Positions 18,588 to 28,220 of a DNA stretch of 64,000 nt are shown here, in pieces. Source of the DNA: Chaetoceros tenuissimus (taxonomy: Eukaryota; Bacillariophyta; Thalassiosirophyceae; Chaetocerotales; Chaetocerotaceae); NCBI GenBank assembly GCA_021927905.1, contig BLLK01000069.1, forward strand, positions 3,038,001 through 3,102,000, read 5' to 3'. Position numbers and translations under genes: made by a program. A model generated the notes under the pieces. The model was not told where the DNA came from. It saw only the letters and a list, made by a program, of their open reading frames with translations, and made no database searches. The first letter of the stretch is position 1, and each line of letters starts with the position of its first letter.

Positions 18588-19889
18588 CTAAATTGTAACT
18601 CCAGAGATGCTAAATGCGTCTTTCCATTGCTTTGCCTTTTCATCAACAGTTATTCTACTATTGGCAGGGCTCGAGCTTGGCAATACTGTCAACTTCAGTT
18701 TCTTGCTTTCTTCGGGGAAGTAATTAGTAAACGAGTTTTTTGCCTTTTTCCCAATAAAGCATATCTGATCAATAGTTGGATTCTTGCCAAGAAAGTTTTG
18801 AATATCATTTGCATTTGTTCTCTTCACCTTTCTTCTCTTTTTACTTTTCTTCTCGCCAATTTCATGGACATCAGAACAGACATCCCATATGCAAATTCCC
18901 TTCTCAATGATTTTCGATTTCAAATCTACAAAGACTTTGAGCTCTTCATTTGTTGCTATATCAATATTTTTGATTGGTTTGTAATCCATTCCAACCATTC
19001 GACCCAATACTATCCACATTGATCTTTCGCAATATGAATACTCCACGTTGGATGGAAGAGGAGAAGCAGTATCACCCATAAGAAGCACTCTGGGGATAGA
19101 TCCAAAAAGAGGCTCACAAGGAAGACTTCTAGATGACTGCTCCAGCTCACTTGGCAATACCTTTTTGTTATTTGTTTTCTCGACCTCTTTCTTACTACCA
19201 CCACTCATCGATGATGCTCCAATAGGTCTCATGTATAAGTATGGCTCAAATACTTCCTTTGCAGCATTGAACTCACATTTGCCTTGGAACACATCTTGAA
19301 CGACTTTTGAGAGTAAATCTTTTATTTCGTCTCTATTTATCTTTGTAACATGTAGCACAATGACATCTTCTCTTGCCCTTATATCTTCTACTGCTTGAAT
19401 TACTCGTCCATACCTTGGCGTTGGAATTGTTCCCAATATAAATCTATTTCTATCTGTAATCTTCTCTTCCAATAAAGAATTCACTTGAGGTACAAAAGCT
19501 GTACACAGCATTTCCATTTTACCAACTTCATCTACAATCATGAGCTCTTTTTCAAAATTAGAATCATTGCTTGAAACCATGGATGAAACACAATATTTCT
19601 CAACATTGTCAATGTCAACTTTGTAATTCTCTACTCGTGGATCCATTTTTTTGAAGGAGGATGCTTGGCGCGACAAGGTCTCGCGTTTTTCTTCAGAACA
19701 TGCACCATTCGGCCAATATACGATATCAAATCCTATTCTATTACCACCTTTTCGACATTCTTCAGTGTAGAACCCTTTGACATCAACTTCATTGTCATTT
19801 CGGTATCCATCCAAAATGCGTTTGACAATAGTAGTTTTCCCTACAGAGGGATGACCTGTGAGAAATATTTTGACTGTATTAAAGCTCAT
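18588..19889 (-). CDS. NTPCR/THEP1 NTPase fused to a deoxyinosine/uracil-type DNA glycosylase
   Basis: One exon of 433 residues from the ATG at 19889. Residues 1-205 are a THEP1/NTPCR nucleoside triphosphatase: Walker A GHPSVGKT (12-19), VKGFYTEE (37-44), RIGFDIV (51-57), Walker B MIVDEVGKME (117-126) and ILGTIPTP (151-158). Residues 265-430 match the small UDG-superfamily deoxyinosine/hypoxanthine glycosylases: PRVLLMGDTASPLPS (266-280), a W-containing helix, GICIWDVCSD (331-340), DIQNFLGKNP, ICFIGKKAKNSF, and the closing LPSSSPAN (403-410) with EKAKQW. A very basic stretch, KKSKKRRKVKR (348-358), looks like a nuclear localisation signal. The usual N-R-F-W of motif 1 reads E-R-S-M-W, so glycosylase activity is uncertain. 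Roles are inferred from the families. Confidence 0.8.
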   Translation of the reverse strand: MSFNTVKIFLTGHPSVGKTTIVKRILDGYRNDNEVDVKGFYTEECRKGGNRIGFDIVYWPNGACSEEKRETLSRQASSFKKMDPRVENYKVDIDNVEKYCVSSMVSSNDSNFEKELMIVDEVGKMEMLCTAFVPQVNSLLEEKITDRNRFILGTIPTPRYGRVIQAVEDIRAREDVIVLHVTKINRDEIKDLLSKVVQDVFQGKCEFNAAKEVFEPYLYMRPIGASSMSGGSKKEVEKTNNKKVLPSELEQSSRSLPCEPLFGSIPRVLLMGDTASPLPSNVEYSYCERSMWIVLGRMVGMDYKPIKNIDIATNEELKVFVDLKSKIIEKGICIWDVCSDVHEIGEKKSKKRRKVKRTNANDIQNFLGKNPTIDQICFIGKKAKNSFTNYFPEESKKLKLTVLPSSSPANSRITVDEKAKQWKDAFSISGVTI

Positions 19890-20211
19890 CGCTGAATACA
19901 AATGCAGATAGTAGAAGCAAGTTCGTTGTTTTGCAATGGAAATACAGAAAATGAATGAGAAAAGGGTAGGTAGAGTGGTGAGGGGTGAAGCCGCTACAAT
20001 TACGAAAGATTATAACCTCATTATGCGCTATATCTAATAATGTTAGAGATGATAAGACTGACAGACCAAAACGACCTAAGTTTGTTTTCACATTCCACAT
20101 TCATTCATTCATCAAATTTATATTTTCACACTTTTGATCAATACCTTTTCAATCAGTCTTTTGCGTTGCATACCAACTTTACATTTCGGCGACTTGAGAT
20201 GCAGTTGGAAG

Positions 20212-21456
20212 ATGTCAGATAAAAGCAAGGAATGTTGTGAGAGATTGCTTCAAATTCCCTCATTTCTGCGAATACGGGTTATCCATGTCGACGATGCAAT
20301 ACTTGTAATTAGAAAGCCATCACTGCTTCTTTCCGTACCTAGTAAGAGTTCTGAATTGAAATCCGATTCTTCAAAGCCTTCAACAACGATTCAGCAAGTC
20401 TGGACTGAAGTTATATCATCATTCAGGATGCAAGCTGATATCAATAATGAATTGAATCTGCTACAAATAGAAAGGTATTTGAATGACATCACAGTATCTA
20501 TAGACCAAGTCAAAGCACATACTGTCCAACTTCTAACGAAATTGGGATGCAAGACCAAAAAGGATATAGGTTGTATCAGTAGAAAATGTAAACTCTTCAA
20601 GAAATATGTGCTACAAAATAATAAAACATTACTCTCTCATTTGACAGAGGTCTCGGATGAGAGACAATCAAGAGAACATTACATCAATATTATTGCTCAG
20701 ATTGTATACGATTTGATTTGGAAAAAAACACAGTCATTATATGCACACGCAACGGAAAAAGAGAGGACAAAAGAAGAAGAATCAGCTTACGGGCAGATAC
20801 AACTTTTGTCAAGAATTAAAGACGCTAGTGATTTAATTTTGAATGCTTATGGAAGTGTTGCCTCTTTGATAAATACCAAACCTGATTTGTTTACCGTTCA
20901 TAGATTAGATTGCGAGACATCGGGAACAATGGTATTTGCAAGAAATAATATTTCTGCTTCAAAATTATCTGAAGAATGGCGAGGTAGGGATAAAGTGTCA
21001 AAGATATATCTGGCAAGAGTTCGAAAATGGCCACCTTTTGATAGAGATGGAATGAAAAGTGGTGAAATCGATCTACCTCTAGCTCCCATGAAGGATCAAA
21101 AGCTTAAATGGGAAGTGAGCAAGAAAGCAAGTGAGGGCAAACAAAGTCTGACGAAGTGGAAAATATTTGCTGATGAAGAGTCCAATGAACAAGGACGTTC
21201 ATTTACCACACTCGAACTAAAACCAATCACGGGAAGAACGCATCAACTTCGGGTTCATGTTTCTAACATAGGAAGTGGCATTATTGGAGACTCACTGTAC
21301 GGCGAAAATAGAATCCATCTGGATCTCAATGCTGCGATTGAGCATGAACCAAAACAGACATTACGGTTACATGCATATAAGCTGCAGTTCCCGCATCCGA
21401 AGGACGGATCTCTATGCATGTTTCATACAGAACATTCTTGGCCTTCTATTGAATAG
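20212..21456 (+). CDS. RluA-family RNA pseudouridine synthase
   Basis: The protein has 414 residues from the first in-frame ATG at 20212. The catalytic motif is HRLDCETSGTMVFAR (Asp in HRLD, near residue 230). It is followed by SKIYLARV and by the family's C-terminal PITGRTHQLRVHVSNIG, then GDSLYG. The N-terminal strand IHVDDAILVIRKPSLLLSVP is at residues 23-42. Family knowledge: RluA enzymes turn uridine to pseudouridine in rRNA or tRNA. The oddity is an insertion of about 180 charged residues between the N-terminal strand and HRLD, where most members have 40-70. No S4 domain and no clear targeting peptide are visible. The RNA target is unknown. Confidence 0.9.
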   Translation: MSDKSKECCERLLQIPSFLRIRVIHVDDAILVIRKPSLLLSVPSKSSELKSDSSKPSTTIQQVWTEVISSFRMQADINNELNLLQIERYLNDITVSIDQVKAHTVQLLTKLGCKTKKDIGCISRKCKLFKKYVLQNNKTLLSHLTEVSDERQSREHYINIIAQIVYDLIWKKTQSLYAHATEKERTKEEESAYGQIQLLSRIKDASDLILNAYGSVASLINTKPDLFTVHRLDCETSGTMVFARNNISASKLSEEWRGRDKVSKIYLARVRKWPPFDRDGMKSGEIDLPLAPMKDQKLKWEVSKKASEGKQSLTKWKIFADEESNEQGRSFTTLELKPITGRTHQLRVHVSNIGSGIIGDSLYGENRIHLDLNAAIEHEPKQTLRLHAYKLQFPHPKDGSLCMFHTEHSWPSIE

Positions 21457-21504
21457 AGTTGAACAATTTAAGTCATAAACTGTCTATACTTAGATTTAAA
21501 TTTA

Positions 21505-21590
21505 GTTACTGCACATTGTTTTCCAACGTTTCAAACTTTGGTTCAGAATGAGTTTCAATTCTAACCCACAAAGTTGTCATTCTCAGTAAC
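21505..21590 (-). promoter_or_regulatory. Candidate SECIS element of SelO
   Basis: On the minus strand, about 100 nt after the SelO TGA, lies GAGAATGACAACTTTG. It folds with a downstream CAAAGTTTGA so that ATGA (from 21580) faces TGA (at 21533-21531), the AUGA/GA quartet arrangement of SECIS cores. Above it are GGTT/AACC and AGAAT/ATTCT pairs and a loop TGAAACTC containing the expected adenines. Below it GTTACTG (21590-21584) can pair with CAGTAAC (21511-21505), though asymmetrically. The first ten bases, GAGAATGACA, are identical in the candidate behind SelS. The distance from core to loop is longer than the usual type I form. Confidence 0.5.
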
Positions 21591-21679
21591 CCTCCAGTAA
21601 GACGGTATGTATTTCATTTACATTTCTATTCGCGAAATTAGTTGCCCACAAATACCTTTATTGGCAACCTCAATCCCGC

Positions 21680-24054
21680 TTACGAAGATCAGGACATAAA
21701 AGCAGTCCCCCCTGCCTTCAGAGCTTCATCAGGAGCACGTCTATAATACTTCTCATCTTGCTCTGATGTGCCTTCATCATATGGATTTTTCATCAAGTCA
21801 AAAAGTTCATGTATCATTGATTCATCTCCTTCGTCTGACTTAATTTTGACAGGGAATAACGGGGATTGAATGCTCGATGGGGAAGCCTTTGAGTATGCTT
21901 CAACCAGCATCCATTCCCTCAAAACATACTTTGGACTTGCTAGACGCATTCTTTCAAATGGTTCAATAAATTCTGCATCATCTACAGAGAGTCTTCTGGA
22001 TGGACCACTCTCTTTGTATGTAGCCACAAGCAATTCTCTCCAGTTTCTAATCCATGACATAAATTTGTTTCTTGCATCTCCATCTAATGTCTCATAAAAT
22101 GGCGACGACCCTCCTTTAACCTCATCGTTTCCATGTAGTAAGTCAAACATATCACCATAATTTGAAGATTTTGGTGCTGCTCCATGAACAGGATATTCCT
22201 TTACCACCTCCATCAACTGGCGCCAAAAGAGTGTCCAATCGGTCTTATTTTCTCTGAGTAAAGCCTCCAGCTCTACCCAACATTCATCTCCGCTCTGATC
22301 CTTTGGATGAAAACCAAGCTTGCTCCTTAGCACTTCCATTAGTTTTTCTTCGAAGACACCCTGTGCTCTCTCCATGACATCATCTTGGTACTTTTTAGCA
22401 TCTTCCATTGACGGACTGTAAGCTTCTATTATCGGCATGACAGAAGATACAAGCATGGCAAAATTTGCATATCCAGCATTAGGTTGATTCATGAATCCAA
22501 AATGCTCGCCGGATCCTAAAAAGTTGTTAGTCAAGATGATGACGATCATAACAAAAAAAATAGAGATCATTGCTCTTACCAGTCCATTTCGCAAAAAGAG
22601 GATGATACTCATCCATGAAACCAAATGGGCCATAATCCATAGTTCGACCTGCTACAAGACAATTGTCTGCATTGAAGTTACCTTGCGCAAAACCAACTCT
22701 AATCCAACCAGCGACCATAGACGCAATGCCATCCATGGAATGTTCAAGGAGTGCTTTACTAGCCGAAAGAATATCATCTTCATCCTTAAATGGATCGTAG
22801 CACGTTTTAGGGAACTCACGAAAACAAGCATGCCAAACTATCTTTTCTAATTCTTTGAATTCAGGAGTAGACTTATCTGGCTTCTCATCTCCCATCACAT
22901 TCTTACTTGCTCTACGAGCGAATAAATCAATGTGACCAACGCGCATGAAACTTGGTGCGACTCTACATGTAATTGCATTCGGTTCTTCTATCATGATATC
23001 AGGATCATTTTTACTTTGAGCATTCAGTTGCGCAATGATTTGTTTTCTTTGTTCTAAAGAATATTGAGCCAATCTAGGGTCATTTATATCAGGAATACTC
23101 TTCTTGTTGTTATCTGAGTACCATGGCCTCTGACTTGTATTTCCATTTTCACTGACAATTAAAGATAGTGCTCTGGTAGTTGGAATACCTAAATGATACA
23201 TTGCCTCTGAAGCAAGAAATTCACGAATGGATGAACGCAAGACAGCGCGTCCATCTGCTCCTCGACAGAAGGGACTCTGTCCGCCGCCCTTCAATTGCAT
23301 CTCGAATCGGGGAGCAGCATGCGAATCAGAAGCGTGAGGTACTGTGATTTCTCCAACTGAAATAGCTCTCCCATCACCATATCCTGTTCCGTCTCCAACT
23401 GCAAAAGAAAAAGAAGGAGTCAGAAAAAGAAAAGCATCATTTTCCTACTTTACTTATACAATACTTACATGGACAATTGCTTGTGTAACGTCTTCCCATG
23501 ATGCTGAGAGCATAAGGAGTAGACCAAGTTTTAATACCATCTTTGAATTTATCTGCTTCTTCATGATCATCAAAGGCTCCATAAACATCTCCGCTAAAGA
23601 ATTTCACAAATGCTTCGGAGTGCACTGTTTCTTTTGTAAATCCAAGCTCCTCAGCCATCTCTGGTGAATATAGTACCAAACGGGGGTTGATAAGAGGATC
23701 AGGCTTAACTTCTACATAGTGACCATTATAAACAGGTCGTTTCACATTATTAGAAACGCCATCGTCTTGTGGAGTCTTTTCTTTTGACCTTTTTCTATTT
23801 TCTTCTGTCTCCTTGTTAAGTTGAGACACCCATGTATGATCAAAAGAATCGTGAAAAGAAGCAAGAGGATGATCACTGGTCGGTGCTGATTTAGTTGACA
23901 TTTTCATTTCGGAATTTGTGTACAAAGGTTTGCCTTTCGGGATACCAAGAGCGCTTGAGTTACTAATATAGGTGAAGGCTAGTGTGTTTCTAAGAAAATT
24001 GTTACTGCCGATAAGAGAAAGTAATGCTACTGTTTTGAAGCTTCTTGAGCGCAT
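21680..24054 (-). CDS. SELENOO: Selenoprotein O (protein AMPylase), Sec by TGA recoding
   Basis: Three exons, 24054-23469, 23398-22580 and 22515-21680, give 746 residues if the in-frame TGA at 21691-21689 is read as selenocysteine. The frame then continues Ser-Ser-TAA, so the protein ends M-S-U-S-S. The human protein likewise has Sec third from the end. The kinase-like core is clear: FEMQLKGGGQSPFCR, DGRAVLRSSIREFLASEAMY, GIPTTRALSL and DYGPFGFMDEYHP. Family knowledge: SelO transfers AMP to protein side chains, usually in mitochondria. Here the N-terminus (MRSRSFKTVALLSL, then NTLAFTY) looks like a signal peptide with F at +1, so plastid import is possible. An upstream ATG at 24105 would add 17 residues. 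A candidate SECIS lies 3'. Confidence 0.88.
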
Positions 24055-24105
24055 GGCAGTGTATCGATTATTCCCTACAAGTACTCTAGATGTCAGATAG
24101 ATCAT

Positions 24106-24426
24106 GAAAAGTAACCACTAGAGACAGTAGAATTGATATCCGTAACCGTAGATGAAATACAAAGTTATGGCATCGAAAATCGATGAATGAATCATCAGCT
24201 CATTGCTCATTATTTTTGCATAGCTTGGTGGTGGTCATTATGACGTTGAGCAAATACTATGTAAGTACGTACATGCTATGACGCAACCAAACGACAGTCA
24301 GACGAAACTGGGAAAAATAACGCATAGCTACATAATATGTACATCCTAGCTATCAATCTACACAGACTTGATAGATGATGGTTAAAAAATCTGAGCATTG
24401 CTTCTTTGCTCTCTCTATATTTATTT
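24106..24426. promoter_or_regulatory. SelO promoter region with GTACGTAC
   Basis: About 320 bp between the SelO start and the 3' end of the WW-domain gene. It contains the palindrome GTACGTAC at 24265-24272, about 211 bp upstream of the SelO ATG at 24054. No gene is seen. Confidence 0.4.
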
Positions 24427-27400
24427 TTATTCTAATAAACTAATCTCTTCCATCATAGGTGGAGGTGGAAGATCATCGTCTCCAGATTGATCCATTACAT
24501 CGCTAGAGTCAAAACCAAACGGTGGTGGTGGAAGGTCATCAGAATCATCGCCACTGTGTTCATTGTCTAAATCGCTTACAATTGGTGGCGGTGGCAAGTC
24601 TCCAGTATCATCACTTTCCTCGTTTGTAGTTGGCTCACACAAAACCTGCTTAGGTTGAGAAAAAACACTTGACGTGGAGTGGTTTGACTGCGGTGACGAA
24701 AAAAGATCAGATGCTGATGCAATGGAACTTTGACGGGCTACTTCTCCTACAGATGGTTTTGCAATAGTATCCGTTGTCTCAGAAATTAGTGCTCGTTGAA
24801 GACTGGATGTACCGAAGTTATCATTGTTCTTCACCGAAGAGTCTTCACTTCGTTGAGCAGTCGTAGAACTGAAAAAGTCCTGTGTGTCCTTTATATCATT
24901 TCTTTCATCAGCTGATGCAGAGACATTATCAACATTCGGATTCGATCGTTGCTCGTCAGGAGTTTGATCGTCTGAGGATGGTGAGACAGTGGTATTTTGT
25001 TTTTGTTGCAATTCCGGTGGCATTTCCCATGTTGTCTCCTGTGTATTTTCATTAAAGTAGTAAGTACGTCCATCAGGAGCTGTTGCAGCTTTCCACGGAC
25101 ACGAATGAGCTACATCTGCTATTTGTTCTTGTTGCTGAGATGGACCCTTCTCTTCTAGACTCACAGCAGGACCTTGATAAGGCATCTCCCATGTAGTCTC
25201 AAGTGTGTCCTGGTTAAAGTAATAAGTACGTCCATCTGGAGCAGTCGCAGCTTTCCAAGGATGTGGAGGAGATGCAACAACTTCCTCCTGAGACGCCACA
25301 GTGCTTTCTTCAGCTTTAGCCTCAACAGCTTCAACAGGGCTTGGAACCTCTGTCTTCTCTTCTTTCTCAGCAAGTACATCTTCTGTCTCTTTTTCCTGAT
25401 TGGACCCATCAATCGAAGTTTCTTCTTTCACTTCTTCAAGTTGCTTTTCCTCTTTCTCTGGAACTGCCTCAGTAGCTTCTTGAACATCAGTTGATGCGTT
25501 TGGCTGAGTTTGGTGAGGCATCTCCCATGTAGTCTCATGTGTATCTTGATTGAAGTAGTAAGTACGTCCATCTGGAGCAGTCGCAGCTTTCCAAGGATGT
25601 GGAGGAGATGCCTCAGCTGTAGCAGATTGTTGTTGAGTTTGAGATGTTTCCTCTATGGTGCATGATTCTTCTTTTACTTCTTCTTTCACTTCTTCCAGTT
25701 GCTTTTCCTCTTTCTCTGGAACTGCCTCAGTAGCTTCTTGAACATCAGTTGACGCGTTTGGCTGAGTTTGCTGAGGCATCTCCCATGTTGTCTCATGTGT
25801 ATCTTGATTGAAGTAGTAAGTACGTCCATCTGGAGCAGTCGCAGCCTTCCAAGGATGTGGAGGAGATGCCTCAGCTGTAGCAGATTGTTGCTGAGTAGGA
25901 ACTGTCTCTACTTGACTCGAAGCCGGTGCTTCTTGGGCCATCTCTGGTAGCGTCCATGTCGTTTCATTGGTCACTTCGTTAAAGTAATAAGTCCGTCCAT
26001 CAGGAGCTGTTGCAGCTTTCCAAGGACTAGAAGTAGGCATTTGATTGGATTGTGGTTGAGGAGTGTAGACATTGTACTGAGGTATATTTTGGCTAGGAGT
26101 AGCATATGCATTTTGTCCACCATGGTAACTACCAGTAGCTGCACCAACTGTATCAGATACAGCATCATATGTCGGATAGCGTGGTCTGGACATTGCAGGA
26201 GACGAACCATATGCAGCACTTACTGCGTAGGGATTGTATCCACCTCCCGAGTTGGAAGCTGAAGGTGGTGGTGCAATATTAGATGTACTATATCTACCAC
26301 TAGGTGGACCTGTAATACTCTTGTCATGGCCATACTTCTGTTGTAGGCTAATATCTGAAGAAGATGAATGAAATCCATCTGGCTTGTACTTAGCATTCTT
26401 TGGTAACACAGCTGCACTGGAATGTCCTTTGCGTGCATATCCATTGATACTATTTGGTGCAGTGTTAGGAGCATTTCCCGTATCTACATTCTTTGTTGTT
26501 GTAAATGATGGGGTTGAGTTGTTAGAAACAGTTGGAGCAGCATATAGACTGGGTGCAGTTGCTGTGTTCATATTGAAGTTGCTATTATTAGCATTTGTTG
26601 GCTGCTTAACTTGTTCGGACGAAGCCGCCAAGCTATTATTTTCCCCTACTGCTTTTGCATTGTCGGTTTTTGCTTCCTTTGTTACATCTTCGTTACTTGG
26701 TTCTGCTGGTGAAGATTCTGTAGCTACGTCGCTTACCGGAGGTGCAGGAATATCTGGCTGCGTATTTGACATAGGAACTGGATTTGGCTGTACAGGAGGA
26801 TCTGCTACAGTATGTCCTGGAATCGGTACATGTGCATGCATATTGCTGTCTTGCATAGGGGCACTGTAATTAGACATTGGAGGTGGCTGATTCATTGCCA
26901 TCGGTGGTTGTTGCTGACCAAATTCGGGAACAGCATATTTCGATGTCATACCTCCTACTGAATAGTTTGTATTGCCTCCAACTGGAGGACCGTATCCTCC
27001 AGCACCCATAATTGGTGGCGGTGCAATATCTCTTTTTATTCTTATTCCACCCATATCAATCCCCTCTGGAAGACCTCTTCCTCCATTGTCAATACATTCT
27101 TGGGTCTCTTTCTGCAATTGAATTGGCAATAAATATTGCCTAACTGAATCCTGTGTTGCACCATCATATGCCGTTTTTCCATTCATATTTTTAACTGTAA
27201 CTGAGACATTGTATTCATTTACGAGCATTTTTACAAGCTGCAAAGCACCAGGAACTTTCGACATGGATGCATAGTGCAAAGGGGTATTACCTTGATGATC
27301 GAATTGCTCCGCAGAAACTCCATACTGCCCAATAAGAGACTGCACAACATTTGTCAAACCATATTCAGCAGCAGTATGAATAGCTAATGAACCCTTTTGC

Positions 27401-27606
27401 TTGTTGGTAATGGATGAAAATGGATCAACAGCAGGGCAATGGGATCCATCGGGGAAAGGTGGAGGAGAAGAAAGAAGTTGCAGTGCAAGATTGGAGTCAT
27501 AGCTAGAGCATGCTCTTGCAAAACGAATACCTGGGTCATTTGGAACAGGAGCTATCTGCTCAGATAGCTGCTCAAGTTTACTGTTTGCCCATGCGAATAA
27601 AGACAT
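24427..27606 (-). CDS. Ankyrin-repeat, five-WW-domain adaptor protein
   Basis: One exon of 1059 residues. The N-terminus (MSLFAWANSKLEQLSEQIAP) is followed by two or three ankyrin repeats around residues 70-165 (GSLAIHTAAEYGLTNVV, GNTPLHYASMSKVPGALQLV). A long Pro/Asn/Ser-rich part follows. Five near-identical WW domains start near residues 529, 585, 671, 783 and 837. Each reads PWKAATAPDGRTYYFN, then ETTW and a proline, the spacing of PRP40/FBP11-type WW domains. The C-terminus has three acidic-proline motifs, DLPPPP, which are the class of ligand such WW domains bind. Inference: a scaffold that may bind proline-rich partners or fold on itself. Spacers between WW domains are Glu/Lys-rich. 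Two units were copied recently (see repeat entry). Confidence 0.85.
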   Translation of the reverse strand: MSLFAWANSKLEQLSEQIAPVPNDPGIRFARACSSYDSNLALQLLSSPPPFPDGSHCPAVDPFSSITNKQKGSLAIHTAAEYGLTNVVQSLIGQYGVSAEQFDHQGNTPLHYASMSKVPGALQLVKMLVNEYNVSVTVKNMNGKTAYDGATQDSVRQYLLPIQLQKETQECIDNGGRGLPEGIDMGGIRIKRDIAPPPIMGAGGYGPPVGGNTNYSVGGMTSKYAVPEFGQQQPPMAMNQPPPMSNYSAPMQDSNMHAHVPIPGHTVADPPVQPNPVPMSNTQPDIPAPPVSDVATESSPAEPSNEDVTKEAKTDNAKAVGENNSLAASSEQVKQPTNANNSNFNMNTATAPSLYAAPTVSNNSTPSFTTTKNVDTGNAPNTAPNSINGYARKGHSSAAVLPKNAKYKPDGFHSSSSDISLQQKYGHDKSITGPPSGRYSTSNIAPPPSASNSGGGYNPYAVSAAYGSSPAMSRPRYPTYDAVSDTVGAATGSYHGGQNAYATPSQNIPQYNVYTPQPQSNQMPTSSPWKAATAPDGRTYYFNEVTNETTWTLPEMAQEAPASSQVETVPTQQQSATAEASPPHPWKAATAPDGRTYYFNQDTHETTWEMPQQTQPNASTDVQEATEAVPEKEEKQLEEVKEEVKEESCTIEETSQTQQQSATAEASPPHPWKAATAPDGRTYYFNQDTHETTWEMPHQTQPNASTDVQEATEAVPEKEEKQLEEVKEETSIDGSNQEKETEDVLAEKEEKTEVPSPVEAVEAKAEESTVASQEEVVASPPHPWKAATAPDGRTYYFNQDTLETTWEMPYQGPAVSLEEKGPSQQQEQIADVAHSCPWKAATAPDGRTYYFNENTQETTWEMPPELQQKQNTTVSPSSDDQTPDEQRSNPNVDNVSASADERNDIKDTQDFFSSTTAQRSEDSSVKNNDNFGTSSLQRALISETTDTIAKPSVGEVARQSSIASASDLFSSPQSNHSTSSVFSQPKQVLCEPTTNEESDDTGDLPPPPIVSDLDNEHSGDDSDDLPPPPFGFDSSDVMDQSGDDDLPPPPMMEEISLLE
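25429..25895 (-). repeat. Tandem coding duplication in the WW array (two copies, offset 258 bp)
   Basis: The roughly 210-bp stretch near 25429-25640 recurs near 25687-25895 with only a few base changes. The offset is 258 bp, exactly 86 codons, so the frame is kept. Each copy codes a spacer (STDVQEATEAVPEKEEKQLE) and one WW domain. The near-identity at the DNA level, beyond what protein selection needs, points to a recent duplication. Confidence 0.8.
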
Positions 27607-28220
27607 TGTTTCTGCTTGGGTTTTGTTTCACCAATAATGAGTAATGACGAAAATTAGCGAAGTGTATAAAGTTGTGAGCTTTCAAAGATTTATATCAAAT
27701 GTCCTTCCCTTCCTCTACAACTTGTACCAATTTCAAACTGAGAGGCCTAGCTTTCAAATCTTGCCAACTATAGTAGTTGCTTTGAGACTTAAGGTGAGTT
27801 ATCTTTAATATTTAGAGAGAGGTTGTGTGTGTAAAATCTATTTGCTTCTTTTTCTTTATTGTTGTTGTTGGAAGATCGGTTGATCGGAAAAAGCCGTTGT
27901 TGTTGGCGTGCTTCAATTATACCGATGAAGTACGTACGTCCGTTTTGTACAAAAGGAAGGTTGATAACCTATTACATATCACAATACCGTATCTTTCCCC
28001 AAAAATGAGTTTTTGGTTTTTGTCGTCATTGGTACCACTACCTATCAACTTCCTACTTCAATGGTTATGTCTTTGTTTTTGATACAAGCAGCAATCTGCT
28101 CTTATTTTAACAAGACACTGAACAATATCAATTATACCTTCTATTATTTTATCAATTCTCTTTTCGAAATGCATACAATTTTCTTTTCAAAAGATAATAT
28201 ACATACGAGTAGGTAGCTAT
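27607..28220. promoter_or_regulatory. WW-gene promoter and TMX3-like gene 3' region
   Basis: About 610 bp. GTACGTAC lies at 27930-27937, roughly 325 bp upstream of the WW-gene ATG. Short frames here have no protein features. Confidence 0.35.
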
